From the NCBI GenBank assembly GCA_000696115.1, contig JJOH01000002.1, positions 279,230-343,229 of the forward strand: a stretch of 64,000 nucleotides of DNA, read 5' to 3'. Source of the stretch: Streptomyces olindensis (GTDB lineage: Bacteria > Actinomycetota > Actinomycetes > Streptomycetales > Streptomycetaceae). Below are positions 12,026-20,648 of this stretch, piece by piece. The notes beneath the pieces are model-generated. The model ran no database searches. It was given only the letters and a program-made list of their open reading frames with translations, and was not told where the DNA came from. Position 1 is the first letter of the stretch, and each line of letters opens with the position of its first letter. The translations under genes and the position numbers were made by a program.

Positions 12026-13375
12026 ATGACGTCCACGCTGAGCCGAGCGCTGGCCAACTACCCCAACAGGTTCGACCCCGCAGCGCTCGGTGAACTGCCT
12101 GAGCGGTTGCGGTCCACCGTCAGGCGGCGAAACAAGGTGCTGGGGCCTGGGTACGCGCTGAACTACCGGGAGCCGGTCGAGTTCGTCTCCGGTCGAGGGG
12201 CTCACCTGTTCGACCGGGAGGGCAACGACTACCTTGACGCCTACAACAACGTGCCGTGCGTCGGTCACGCACACCCGCACGTTGTCGAGGCTGTGTCCCG
12301 CCAGATGGCGGCGGTCAACACCAACACCCGCTATGTGCAGGAATCACTCGTCGACTACGCCGAGCGCCTCGTGGCGACCATGCCCGAAGGGCTCTCGAAG
12401 GTCAGCTTCGCGTGCAGCGGGTCGGAGGCGAACGACCTGGCCATGCGCGTGGCTCGCTTCCACACGGGCGGCGAGGGGATCGTAGTGACTCGCTGGGCGT
12501 ACCACGGTCTCACTCGCGAGGTCGCGAGCTTCTCGCCGACGCTCGGCGCGGGGTCACCGCTCGGGCCGAATGTGCGGCTCATCGAAGCTCCTGATCCACG
12601 GCTCGTCCCGCCTGGTTCATCGCTTCCCGACTACATGCGAAGCCAGGTGCGCGGCGCGATCAACGATCTCGAGCGTCACGGCTACCGGCTTGCGGCGCTG
12701 ATCACCGACTGCGCGCACTCGAGCGACGGCATCTACACCGATCCCGTCGGTTACCTGCGTGACATGGTCGAGGAGGTGCACGCCGCGGGCGGCGTGTACA
12801 TCGCCGACGAGGTCCAGTCGGGATTCGCCCGGCTCGGGGAGTCGATGTGGGGGTTCAGCCGCCATGGGGTGCTTCCGGACATCGTCACGATGGGCAAGCC
12901 CATGGGCAACGGCATGCCGATCTCCGGCGTGGTGTTCAGGCCCGAGGTGTGCGACGAGTTCGGGCGGAATGTCCGTTACTTCAACACCTTTGCCGGCAGT
13001 TCGATCGCGGTTGCCGCCGGTGCCGCGGTACTGGACGTCTTCGAGGCGGAGAACGTGCGGCAGCGAGTGCTCGACAACGGCCGGGCGCTTCGAGCCGGCC
13101 TTGAGGAGATCACCCGCGAGTCCCCCCACGTGGCGGAGGTCCGCGGCAGTGGTCTGTATGTGGGCGTCGAACTCGTGAAGGACCGGGAGTCGCTGGAGCC
13201 CGACCGTGTCCGCGCCGACCACGTCATCAACGACATGCGCGAGCGTCGCGTCCTCATCAGTGGCACCGGGGAAGCAGTCAATGTGCTCAAGATCCGACCG
13301 CCGCTGGCCTTCGACTCGGCCGACGTGACGCGATTCCTGGAGACCTTCGCGGAGATCGCCGAGACGCGCCTGTAG
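12026..13375 (+). CDS. Class III aminotransferase-fold PLP enzyme (AGXT2-like phospho-lyase candidate)
   Basis: 449-aa fold-type I PLP enzyme. It has the class III landmarks GSEANDLAMRVAR (about residues 132-144, PLP phosphate site), ADEVQSGFARLG (about 259-270) and the PLP lysine in TMGKPMGNGMPISGV (about 288-302). It resembles the AGXT2L branch, which includes ethanolamine-phosphate phospho-lyase and 5-phosphohydroxylysine phospho-lyase. That reading is supported by the APH-fold kinase 27 bp downstream: the kinase would phosphorylate an amino alcohol and this enzyme eliminate phosphate. An ordinary omega-aminotransferase is the alternative. Ribosome site GGAGGGG precedes the ATG. Third codon positions look less GC-biased than in the cluster genes. 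Confidence 0.8.
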   Translation: MTSTLSRALANYPNRFDPAALGELPERLRSTVRRRNKVLGPGYALNYREPVEFVSGRGAHLFDREGNDYLDAYNNVPCVGHAHPHVVEAVSRQMAAVNTNTRYVQESLVDYAERLVATMPEGLSKVSFACSGSEANDLAMRVARFHTGGEGIVVTRWAYHGLTREVASFSPTLGAGSPLGPNVRLIEAPDPRLVPPGSSLPDYMRSQVRGAINDLERHGYRLAALITDCAHSSDGIYTDPVGYLRDMVEEVHAAGGVYIADEVQSGFARLGESMWGFSRHGVLPDIVTMGKPMGNGMPISGVVFRPEVCDEFGRNVRYFNTFAGSSIAVAAGAAVLDVFEAENVRQRVLDNGRALRAGLEEITRESPHVAEVRGSGLYVGVELVKDRESLEPDRVRADHVINDMRERRVLISGTGEAVNVLKIRPPLAFDSADVTRFLETFAEIAETRL

Positions 13376-13402
13376 CAGGCCGAAAGCCGAAGGGACCGAA
13401 CG

Positions 13403-14482
13403 GTGAACACCTCGCCCCCCGCACGTGTCGTCCAGCAGTTGTTCCAGGAGAGCGGCCTGGCATCGTCCCACGAGCCCATCGAGACCAACGTGGTGGGCGA
13501 CCTCCTCGCCCGGCACTACCGGCTGAGCGGACATCTGGAGCGGCTGGCAACCGAGAAGGACGACACGTTCCGGCTGCGGACCGGCACGGCCGACCATCTC
13601 GTCAAGGTTTCCCCGCCCGACGAGGCGGTGGCCGTCGTAGCGCTGCAAACGGCTGTGATGCGTCATCTCGAAGCCGAGGCTCCTCATCTCCCCGTCCAGC
13701 GGGTCGAGGAGACGACCGAAGGCGGCGACAGCGTACCGATCGAGACGAAGGACGGCCGGGTCCGAGTCCTGCGCGTCTTCGACTTCGTCGAAGGCGCCGT
13801 CCTCGCGCGGACGAACCCCGATCCCCACCAGCTCGCCCAGGCCGGACAGATGCTCGGGCGAGTGGATCTGGCTCTGCGGTCCTTCAGGCATCCAGCGGAC
13901 GAGCGGCGCCTTGTGTGGGACCTTCGGCACTTCGACCAGCTGAGGGAACTCATCGAGTACACGCCCGGCGCCGCGCACCGTCGGCTGGCCCAAGAGGTGT
14001 TCCGCCTTTTCCAAGAGGCCATCGTGCCGAGACTGGGTGATCTCGAGACCCAAGTGATCCATGGTGACTACAGCCCCTACAACGTCCTGGTGGATCCGCG
14101 GACAGACGGCTTCGTCACGGGAGTGATCGACTTCGGGGACAGCATGCGCAGTGCCTTGATCTTCGATCCCGCTGTGTCTCTCGCGAACCTTCTCGGCCGG
14201 ACACCGGGGGATCCCTGGCGTGAGGCATGCAGCTTCGTCGCGGGATACGAGCGGGCCCGGCCGATCAAGGACACCGAACTCCCGCTCCTCCCTGTCGCCG
14301 CGCTGGCCCGCCTCACACTGCGCGCGCTGGTCACCCACTGGCGCGCGGAACGAGTGCCGGAGCGTCGCGACTACCTGCTCGAGCACGCCAGAGACGACTG
14401 GGTCAACGTGGAGCGGGCCATGGCCGTCGCCATGGAGGAGGTCGTGGCCCGCCTGCTGAGCACGCGCCATGACACGCCTTGA
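13403..14482 (+). CDS. APH-fold small-molecule kinase (hydroxylysine/homoserine-kinase-like)
   Basis: 359-aa aminoglycoside-phosphotransferase-fold kinase. The catalytic loop VIHGDYSPYNVLVD (around residues 219-232; HGD-x4-N) and the metal-binding VIDFGDS (about 242-248) are intact; the N-lobe nucleotide region is TFRLRTGTADHLVKVSPP. This class includes choline/ethanolamine, homoserine and 5-hydroxylysine kinases as well as antibiotic kinases. Pairing with an AGXT2-like phospho-lyase favours hydroxylysine or a related amino alcohol as substrate over antibiotic resistance; this is an inference from family pairing. GTG/ATG choice is not an issue: GTGAACACC at 13403 follows GGGACCGAACG. Confidence 0.75.
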   Translation: MNTSPPARVVQQLFQESGLASSHEPIETNVVGDLLARHYRLSGHLERLATEKDDTFRLRTGTADHLVKVSPPDEAVAVVALQTAVMRHLEAEAPHLPVQRVEETTEGGDSVPIETKDGRVRVLRVFDFVEGAVLARTNPDPHQLAQAGQMLGRVDLALRSFRHPADERRLVWDLRHFDQLRELIEYTPGAAHRRLAQEVFRLFQEAIVPRLGDLETQVIHGDYSPYNVLVDPRTDGFVTGVIDFGDSMRSALIFDPAVSLANLLGRTPGDPWREACSFVAGYERARPIKDTELPLLPVAALARLTLRALVTHWRAERVPERRDYLLEHARDDWVNVERAMAVAMEEVVARLLSTRHDTP

Positions 14483-14554
14483 GCGGTGCCGACGCCCACG
14501 GACAACCCGGCACGTCCGGCAGCGACCGCCGGCTCGGGCTGCGCACGGTCTCGC

Positions 14555-14566
14555 TAAGGTCATGAG
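14555..14566 (+). promoter_or_regulatory. Leaderless-type promoter of the ROK regulator gene
   Basis: TAAGGT at 14555-14560 is six nucleotides before the GTG at 14567, with no good ribosome-binding site. Confidence 0.35.
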
Positions 14567-15739
14567 GTGAGCAGCATCAACCCCACACCACGCGACTACA
14601 ACAAGGCACGTGTCCTTGACGTGGTTCTCTCCCACGCGCCGTTGACCCGGAACAGGCTTGTCGAGCTCACGGGGTTGAGCAAGGCGACGGTGTCGCGGGC
14701 CGTCGAGGAACTGCGCTCGGACGGGTTCGTCGTGGACGGGGGAGTCGACGCCGTCGTCGGGCGCGGCCGTCCGTCGACGTACCTCGATGTGCCCGGGACC
14801 GCCGGACACGTCGTGGGCGTCGGCTTCGGTGCCGTGACCACCGGCGTGCTGGTGACCGACCTGCGCGGCCGTGAGGTCGGACACGTGGTCGTTCCGACGG
14901 TCGAGCACCACGACGTCCCCGCTGCCGGCCGGTGGCTGGTCGACCTGATCGCACAGACCAGCGCATCCGCACGAGGGCCACTGCGCCAGGTCGTCGCGGC
15001 ACTGCCCGCCCATGTCCGCGACGGCGCCGAGGTCTTTCGGCCTGCCGAGCCGATGAGGATCTTCTCCGGCAGAGACCTCCACCGAACCGTCGAAGAACTC
15101 GTCGGTGCTCCGGTGACCTTCGACAGTGACGCGAACGCGTCCTTGCTCCAGGTACTCATGGACGACGCGAGTGTCCATGACGCCGCCCTGTTCAGTGTCA
15201 GCAGCACCCTGAACTTCGCCACCTGCAGGGACCAGGAACTGGCTCGGGGACGTACTCCCGCGTTCGGCGACATCGGTTCCCTCGCCTCCGGCTTCGACGA
15301 TCGCCCCCTCAACGGACTGCTGAGCACCGCAGGGCTTGTGAAGTTCGCTCGTGAACACGGGCTGGACATCGAACGCGTCGAGGACCTGTGGCTGGCACCT
15401 CAGGACCATCGAGCCCGTGCGGAGACAGTCAAGGCGTTCACGACGGCGGTCACGACGGCCGTGAGCATCGTCGCCGTGACACTCGACCCCGAGTCCGTCT
15501 ACTTCGTGGGCCGGTTGCGCCCCTTGGTGGACGAGGTGCTCCCCGAGGTACGCAGGCGGCTCGAACAGACCCTGCCGACCGGCCCCCGGGTCACGACCGT
15601 CTCCCAGGTCCTGGGGCTGTCGGTGGCACGCGGCGCGGTACACGCCTGCCTGGCCATGACCCACAACCGCCTACGGGACACGCTGCTCAAGGCACGCAGT
15701 CAGGGACCGAGGCAGGGGCAAGCCGCGCCGGCATTCTGA
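14567..15739 (+). CDS. ROK-family transcriptional regulator
   Basis: 390-aa NagC/XylR-like regulator. The N-terminal winged helix-turn-helix is clear (LTRNRLVELTGLSKATVSRA, about residues 26-45, then EELRSDGFVVDGG). It is followed by a ROK ASKHA domain starting at HVVGVGFGAVTTGVLVTDLRG. The domain diverges from sugar-binding ROK proteins: no clear ExGH sugar motif or CxCGxxGC zinc site was found, so a non-sugar effector is possible. It lies 84 bp downstream of the kinase gene and probably controls that operon. TAAGGT six nt before the GTG suggests an own leaderless promoter. Confidence 0.85.
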   Translation: MSSINPTPRDYNKARVLDVVLSHAPLTRNRLVELTGLSKATVSRAVEELRSDGFVVDGGVDAVVGRGRPSTYLDVPGTAGHVVGVGFGAVTTGVLVTDLRGREVGHVVVPTVEHHDVPAAGRWLVDLIAQTSASARGPLRQVVAALPAHVRDGAEVFRPAEPMRIFSGRDLHRTVEELVGAPVTFDSDANASLLQVLMDDASVHDAALFSVSSTLNFATCRDQELARGRTPAFGDIGSLASGFDDRPLNGLLSTAGLVKFAREHGLDIERVEDLWLAPQDHRARAETVKAFTTAVTTAVSIVAVTLDPESVYFVGRLRPLVDEVLPEVRRRLEQTLPTGPRVTTVSQVLGLSVARGAVHACLAMTHNRLRDTLLKARSQGPRQGQAAPAF

Positions 15740-15955
15740 TCCGGACCCACGTCCGGCCCGGTGGACGTGCCGTGTGGCAGGGGGCCGGTCGGAGCTGTGC
15801 TCGAGAAGCGATCGAGCCCCGGCGCCCGGTGTCCGGAACTCGTTGCGGCGGGCGGGTTTGTCGCGCATGCTCTAAACGCGTCCGTCAGCGCCGCCGGAAG
15901 CTGCTCCTCCGCTCAACTCCCCCTCAAAACACGCCCGTTGGGGAGATCCGTGGGA

Positions 15956-15976
15956 GGTACTCAAATTTAAGTGCCC
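15956..15976 (+). promoter_or_regulatory. Candidate PadR operator, copy A (upstream of the Ddn-like gene)
   Basis: 21-bp imperfect palindrome beginning GGTACTCAAATTT and ending AAGTGCCC. It matches the copies at 44513-44533, 54283-54303 and 54329-54349 in the same register. It is strikingly AT-rich at its centre for this genome and lies 38 bp before the start codon at 16015. The TACGGT that follows could be a -10 element, so the site would overlap the promoter. Confidence 0.6.
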
Positions 15977-16014
15977 GGTGGTACGGTGTGGCTTCCGACG
16001 GACGGAGTGAGTGC

Positions 16015-16464
16015 ATGGACGAACAGGACGAGGTGCTCGACAGCCCGACCGGCTGGGTGGCTACGCATGTGCGTCGGTACGTGGCCAGCGAGGGCGCGAG
16101 CGGGCACATCTGGTACGGCAAGCCGACGCTGCTGCTGACCACGCGGGGGCGCACGTCCGGGGCGCTGCGGCGGACCGGGCTGATCTACGGGGAGGACGGG
16201 GGGAACTACGTCATCGTCGGGTCCAACGGCGGATCCGACCACCATCCCCACTGGTACCTGAACCTGCTGGCGGAGCCGCGGGTGCGTGTGCAGGTGGCCG
16301 CCGAGACGTTCGAGGCGGTCGCCAGGGAGGCGGAGGACGAGGAACGGGCGCGCCTGTGGGAGGCGATGACCGTGATCTTTCCGCAGTACAAGAGCTACCA
16401 GAAGAAGACCGACCGGAAGATCCCCGTCGTCGTGCTGGAGCCTCAGGGGCCCGCACAGGGGTGA
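16015..16464 (+). CDS. Deazaflavin (F420)-dependent nitroreductase family protein, Ddn-like
   Basis: 149-aa split-beta-barrel protein of the Ddn/FDOR family. The hallmark PTLLLTTRGRTSGALRRTGL (around residues 40-59), YVIVGSNGGSDHHPHWYLNL (about 65-84) and the later AMTVIFPQYKSYQKKTDRKIPV are all present. Family members use reduced F420 to reduce quinones, including polycyclic quinones, in Mycobacterium. Here a role in reductive detoxification of, or a redox step on, the anthracycline quinone is plausible. The ATG at 16015 follows GGAGTGAGTGC. A 21-bp palindrome shared with the drug exporter promoter lies just upstream, tying it to the cluster. The first gene likely to belong to the cluster. 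Confidence 0.8.
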   Translation: MDEQDEVLDSPTGWVATHVRRYVASEGASGHIWYGKPTLLLTTRGRTSGALRRTGLIYGEDGGNYVIVGSNGGSDHHPHWYLNLLAEPRVRVQVAAETFEAVAREAEDEERARLWEAMTVIFPQYKSYQKKTDRKIPVVVLEPQGPAQG

Positions 16465-16646
16465 CGGGTGTCCCACGCCCTCGGTGAGGGGGCGGCGACG
16501 GCGATGCTCGGGGGGAGTGCGCGTCGGTCGGGGGCCTGGTTCCGCCGGGCCCCGCGCGCGGACGGCAGGGGGCCGTGCCGTGAGGGGGGACGCGTCATAG
16601 CGCCGTTCCACCCATTCGTTTCTCATCGAAGGGTTGGGGATGTGTC

Positions 16647-18257
16647 ATGGGCGGATTCAGTCGTCGCGGATTTCTGAGAACGACGGGGGCCGGGGCCGCC
16701 GCGGTCGCCACGGCGGGGGCCGCGGCGGCACCGGCCGAGGCCGCGCGGACCAAGGCCGCCGTCTGCGTGCCGGAGGCGCCCGCCGCCACGGTCGGCACTG
16801 CCGATCCCCGGTACGCGGAACTGGTCAGCAGGGGATTCAACAGCCGCTTCGTCGGGACGCCGGACCTCGTGCACGTGGTCCACACGCCCCGGCAGATCGA
16901 GCAGGCCGTCACGGACGCCGTCGCGGCCGGCAAGCAGATCGCGGTCCGCAGCGGCGGGCACTGCTTCGAGAACTTCGCCGACCACCGCGACGTCCGCGTG
17001 CTGATCGACACCTCGCCCATGCGCGCGGTCTACTTCGACAAGGAGCACCGGGCGATCGCGGTGCAGCCCGCCGCCACGCTCGGCGAGGTCTACCGCACGC
17101 TGTTCTACGACTGGGGCGTGACCCTGCCCGCCGGAGTCTGCCCCCAGGTCGGTGCCGGCGGGCACGTCGCCGGCGGCGGCTACGGGCCGCTGACGCGGCG
17201 TGACGGAACCGTCGTCGACCATCTCCACGGCGTCGAGGTCGTGGTCGTGGACGCCGCGGGCAAGGCCCGCACCGTCACCGCCACCCGGGAGCCGAACGAC
17301 CCCAACCACGACCTCTGGTGGGCACACACCGGGGGCGGCGGCGGCAACTTCGGCATCGTCACGCGCTATCTGTTCCGTACGCCCGGAGCCACGGGCGCCA
17401 ACCCCTCGGCGCTGCTGCCCAAGCCGCCCACCCGGCTCCGCTCCACCTTCGTGACCTGGTCGTGGGCCGACCTGGACCTGGCCCGGTTCACCCGGCTCGT
17501 CACCAACTTCGGCAAGTGGTACGAGGCCAACCACGCCGACCCCCGGTACGGCAGCCTCTACAGCACCCTGCACCTCAACACCCACGCGGTCGGCTCCGTG
17601 TCACTGGAGGCCCGCTTCGACGGCGGCCGCGCCGACGCCGCCGAACTGATCGAGCGCTACGTCGCCGCCGTCAACGCGGGGACCGGCCTGGAACCGGCCA
17701 TCGAGCACCAGGACGACCTGTGGCTCCAGGCCACCCTCGGCGCGCGCTTCGACACGGGCGGGTACGACCGGCACAAGTCCAAGAGCGCCTACCTCCGGCG
17801 GACCTGGACCCCCGAGCGCATCGCGACCGTCCACAAGCACCTGACCGACCCCGCGTTCGACGGCTGGGGCGCCGTCGACCTCTACTCCTACGGGGGGAAG
17901 GTCAACACGGTGGCGCCCGGTGCCACCGCCGTGCCCCAGCGGGACTCGATCCTCAAGGCCTGGTTCTCGGCCACCTGGATGGATCCGGCCCTCGACGACC
18001 AGCACCTGAACTGGATCCGCGAGCTGTACCGGGACGTCTTCCGCGACACCGGCGGCGTCCCCGTGCCCAACGACGAGCACGACGGCTGCTACATCAACTA
18101 TCCCGACACCGATCTCGCCGACCCGCGCTGGAACACCTCCGGCGTGCCCTGGCACACCCTCTACTACAAGGACGGATACCGCCGCCTCCAGCAGGTCAAG
18201 GCGAAGTGGGACCCGCGCGGGGTCTTCCGCCACCCGCTCTCCGTCCGGCTCCCCTGA
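16647..18257 (+). CDS. aknOx: Secreted FAD-linked sugar oxidase, aclacinomycin oxidoreductase (AknOx) type
   Basis: 536-aa berberine-bridge-type flavoenzyme. It has a Tat signal (SRRGFLRTTGAG, then an Ala-rich h-region to APAEA near residue 34). Bicovalent FAD attachment residues are visible: His105 in RSGGHCFENF and Cys165 in PAGVCPQVGAGGH. Their 60-residue spacing equals that of AknOx His70/Cys130. The BBE C-terminal motif (CYINYPDTDLADPRWN) is present. AknOx oxidises the terminal L-rhodinose of aclacinomycin N to cinerulose A and then L-aculose, so this enzyme probably finishes the sugar chain outside the membrane. GGTTGGGGATGTGTC precedes the ATG. An AKR gene follows by 26 bp. Confidence 0.88.
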   Translation: MGGFSRRGFLRTTGAGAAAVATAGAAAAPAEAARTKAAVCVPEAPAATVGTADPRYAELVSRGFNSRFVGTPDLVHVVHTPRQIEQAVTDAVAAGKQIAVRSGGHCFENFADHRDVRVLIDTSPMRAVYFDKEHRAIAVQPAATLGEVYRTLFYDWGVTLPAGVCPQVGAGGHVAGGGYGPLTRRDGTVVDHLHGVEVVVVDAAGKARTVTATREPNDPNHDLWWAHTGGGGGNFGIVTRYLFRTPGATGANPSALLPKPPTRLRSTFVTWSWADLDLARFTRLVTNFGKWYEANHADPRYGSLYSTLHLNTHAVGSVSLEARFDGGRADAAELIERYVAAVNAGTGLEPAIEHQDDLWLQATLGARFDTGGYDRHKSKSAYLRRTWTPERIATVHKHLTDPAFDGWGAVDLYSYGGKVNTVAPGATAVPQRDSILKAWFSATWMDPALDDQHLNWIRELYRDVFRDTGGVPVPNDEHDGCYINYPDTDLADPRWNTSGVPWHTLYYKDGYRRLQQVKAKWDPRGVFRHPLSVRLP

Positions 18258-18283
18258 TCCCCGGCTGAAAGGAAACCGTCACC

Positions 18284-19138
18284 GTGCGACCCGGCCGAGC
18301 CGTCGGTACACACATCACCCTGGGAGGCGACCTCACCGTGGGCCGGCTCGGCTTCGGGGCGCTCCGGCTCACCGGACCCCACCACTGGGGTCCGCCCACC
18401 CGGCCGGACAAGGCCGCCGAGGTGGCGCGGTGCGCGGTCGAACTCGGCGTAACGTTCATCGACACCGCCGACGTCTACGGACTCGGGGCCAACGAGGAAC
18501 TGCTCGCCACGGCGCTCCACCCCTACCCGCCGGGCCTGGTCGTCTCCACCAAGGCGGGCGAGGTCCGGCCGAGCCCGCACCAGTGGCGGGTGCTCGGCCG
18601 GCCCGACTACCTGCGCCAGCAGGCCGAACTGAGCCTGCGCCGGCTGCGGCTGGAGCGGATCGAGCTCTTCCAGCTGCACCGGGTCGACCCCCAGGTGCCA
18701 CTGGAGGACCAGGTCGGAGCACTCAAACAGCTCCAGGACGAGGGCAAGATCCGCCACATCGGGCTCTCCGAGGTGACGGTCGAGCAGATCGAGCAGGCCC
18801 GCGGTGTGGCCCGCATCGCGAGCGTGCAGAACAAGTACAACCTCTACGACCGGCGCTACGAGAAGGAGTTGGCGCACTGCGAGCGGGAAGGCATCGCCTT
18901 CATCGCCTGGAAGCCGCTCGCCGGTACCGCGAGGCCGGCCCCGGACAGTGCCCTCGCCCGGGTGGCGGCGCAGACGGGGGCGACGACGACGCAGGTGGCG
19001 CTCGCCTGGCTGCTGCACCGCTCGCCGGTCGTGATGCCGATCCCGGGCACGGCGTCCCTGTCCCATCTGCGGGCGAACATGGCCGCGGCGGACATCGCCC
19101 TCGACGACGAGCAGGTGACCCTGCTCGACGAGGGGTGA
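18284..19138 (+). CDS. Aldo/keto reductase
   Basis: 284-aa NADPH-dependent AKR. The catalytic tetrad context is present: FIDTADVYG (Asp and Tyr, about residues 58-66), VSTKAGEV (Lys), and ELFQLHRVDPQV (His). The cofactor end reads PIPGTASLSHLRAN. It shares the operon with the AknOx-type gene. AKRs occur in some deoxysugar pathways (for example AveBVIII-type 2,3-reductases), and one could alternatively act on a cinerulose or aculose keto group or as an aklaviketone reductase. The sequence alone does not decide. The GTG at 18284 is preceded by GAAAGGAAACC. A convergent terminator follows. Confidence 0.75.
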   Translation: MRPGRAVGTHITLGGDLTVGRLGFGALRLTGPHHWGPPTRPDKAAEVARCAVELGVTFIDTADVYGLGANEELLATALHPYPPGLVVSTKAGEVRPSPHQWRVLGRPDYLRQQAELSLRRLRLERIELFQLHRVDPQVPLEDQVGALKQLQDEGKIRHIGLSEVTVEQIEQARGVARIASVQNKYNLYDRRYEKELAHCEREGIAFIAWKPLAGTARPAPDSALARVAAQTGATTTQVALAWLLHRSPVVMPIPGTASLSHLRANMAAADIALDDEQVTLLDEG

Positions 19139-19152
19139 GGAGCCCGGGGGAC

Positions 19153-19186
19153 GGCCGGGCCGGGGGCGACCGTCCCCGGCCCGGCC
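19153..19186 (+). terminator. Terminator between the AKR gene and rmlA
   Basis: 13-bp stem GGCCGGGCCGGGG (19153-19165) and CCCCGGCCCGGCC (19174-19186), 8-nt loop, between convergent genes. Confidence 0.75.
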
Positions 19187-19200
19187 GGACGCGCGGCCGG

Positions 19201-20076
19201 TCAGGCGCTCATCTCGTTCGCCACGGCCATGACGTACTCGCCGTACCCGGAGCGCGAGAGTTTCGCCCCGAGCCGATGGCAGGCGTCGGCGTCGATGAAG
19301 CCCATGCGCAGGGCGACCTCCTCCAGGCAGGCGATCCGTACGCCCTGCCGGTCCTCCAGGGTCTGCACGTACTGGCCGGCCTGGAGCAACGACTGCGGGG
19401 TGCCGGCGTCGAGCCAGGCGAATCCGCGGCCGAATGTGACGAGTTTGGCCCGGTCCTGTTCCAGGTAGATCCGGTTGACGTCGGTGATTTCCAGTTCGCC
19501 GCGGGCTGACGGGCGTATTCGGCGAGCGATCTCCACGACGTCGTTGTCGTAGAGGTAAAGCCCGGTGATGGCGAGATTCGACCTAGGTTTCTCGGGCTTC
19601 TCCTCCAGGGAGAGGAGCCGGCCTGTTTCGTCCACCTCGCCCACGCCGTAGCGCTCGGGATCGGTGACCGGATATCCGAAGAGGACACACCCGTCGATGT
19701 CCCGGGAGTGCGCCGCGAGCAGGTCGTAGAAACCGTTTCCGTGAAAGATGTTGTCACCGAGGACGAGGGCGACCGAGTCGTCGCCGATGTGCTCGGCCCC
19801 GGTGAGGAAGGCCTGTGCCAGTCCGTTGGGCACGGGCTGTTCGGCGTAGGTCAGGGAGATCCCCAGGTGGCTGCCGTCCCCGAGCAGCCTGCGCAGCTGG
19901 GGGATGTCGCCGGGCAGGGCGATGATGAGGATGTCCCGGACGTCGGCCAGCATCAGGGCCGAGAGTGGGTAGTAGATCAGCGGCTTGTCGTTGACGGGGA
20001 GCAACTGCTTCGAAACAGCCAGGGTGATCGGGTGTAAACGGCTTCCATAGCCGCCCGCCAGGACAATTCCTTTCAC
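19201..20076 (-). CDS. rmlA: Glucose-1-phosphate thymidylyltransferase
   Basis: 291-aa nucleotidyltransferase making dTDP-glucose, the entry point for all deoxysugars of this cluster (AknY/DnmL role). The signature KGIVLAGGYGSRLHPITLAVSKQ is contained in residues 2-24, with PLIYYPLS, YAEQPVPNGLAQAF and LVLGDNIFHG following. The start is the GTG at 20074-20076 behind GGAGGAGCCA; upstream in-frame codons cannot be used because similarity begins exactly here. Codon 14 (Leu in SRLHP; 20035-20037) is TTA, so translation should depend on the bldA tRNA. Divergent from the ACP gene across a region holding SARP-type repeats. Confidence 0.95.
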   Translation of the reverse strand: MKGIVLAGGYGSRLHPITLAVSKQLLPVNDKPLIYYPLSALMLADVRDILIIALPGDIPQLRRLLGDGSHLGISLTYAEQPVPNGLAQAFLTGAEHIGDDSVALVLGDNIFHGNGFYDLLAAHSRDIDGCVLFGYPVTDPERYGVGEVDETGRLLSLEEKPEKPRSNLAITGLYLYDNDVVEIARRIRPSARGELEITDVNRIYLEQDRAKLVTFGRGFAWLDAGTPQSLLQAGQYVQTLEDRQGVRIACLEEVALRMGFIDADACHRLGAKLSRSGYGEYVMAVANEMSA

Positions 20077-20196
20077 TGGCTCCTCCTTTGTCTGGGCATT
20101 CTCTGTGACAGTAGGCCGGAAGCCTCCCGGCGGACAACAATCGTCCTCGCGGTATTGACCGTGCTGCGAGGTGAGGGCACCGGGAGCGCCTTCTGA

Positions 20197-20224
20197 TCGA
20201 GTCCGCTCGATCGGTTCTCGAGTC
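20197..20224. promoter_or_regulatory. Candidate SARP operator between rmlA and the ACP gene
   Basis: TCGAGTC (20197-20203), TCGATCG (20207-20213) and TCGAGTC (20218-20224) are spaced 10 and 11 bp. The middle unit reads TCGAGCG on the minus strand when shifted (complement of CGCTCGA at 20205-20211). This matches the DnrI/ActII-ORF4 type TCGAGCG/C heptamer pattern. CATAGGGT downstream could hold the ACP -10. Confidence 0.5.
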
Positions 20225-20362
20225 TGCCCCTTCCGAATCTGCATAGGGTGCACTTCATGGCCGTTGGCGACCGAGGTGATGCGACATCGGCTCGGTAACC
20301 GAAGTAGTCGGCCGGCACCGCAGGAACGAGAGGTATCGGCCCCAAGGGGAGGAAGAACTGTC

Positions 20363-20617
20363 GTGGCGGCACTGACGAGTGAGAGACTTTTTGCCATCCT
20401 GCGTGAGTGCGCGGGGGAAGAGGAGTCCGTAATCGGGGCGGAAAACGCAGTTGACCTGGAATTCACAGACCTCGGGTACGACTCGCTGGCGCTCCTGGAG
20501 ACGGCCGCCCGGGTCTCGCGCGAGTACGACGTGGAGATCCCGGAAGAGGACCTCTCCGAGGTGACGACACCCGCCGGATTCCTGGCCGTTGTCAATACGC
20601 TGCTGAAAGTGGCTTGA
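20363..20617 (+). CDS. Acyl carrier protein of the type II PKS
   Basis: 84-aa ACP that carries the growing decaketide. The phosphopantetheine site is in FTDLGYDSLALLETAAR (Ser at about residue 42); helices before and after fit aromatic-PKS ACPs such as AknD/DpsG. The GTG at 20363 follows a strong AGGGGAGGA. It is unusual in lying about 25 kb from the KS/CLF genes rather than directly after CLF, and next to the SARP gene; in the doxorubicin cluster dpsG is also separated. Divergent from rmlA. Confidence 0.93.
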   Translation: MAALTSERLFAILRECAGEEESVIGAENAVDLEFTDLGYDSLALLETAARVSREYDVEIPEEDLSEVTTPAGFLAVVNTLLKVA

Positions 20618-20648
20618 ATCATTCGGTGGTGCTCGTCCCGACCGGGTC

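Noticed and set aside
13403..14482. Aminoglycoside resistance kinase
   Set aside because: The fold matches, but the pairing with a phospho-lyase-like enzyme and a ROK regulator favours metabolism.
12617..15664. Minus-strand frame of 1015 codons
   Set aside because: It is the complement of the kinase, aminotransferase and ROK regulator genes; its translation is Asp/His/Arg-rich with no domain, a typical high-GC shadow.
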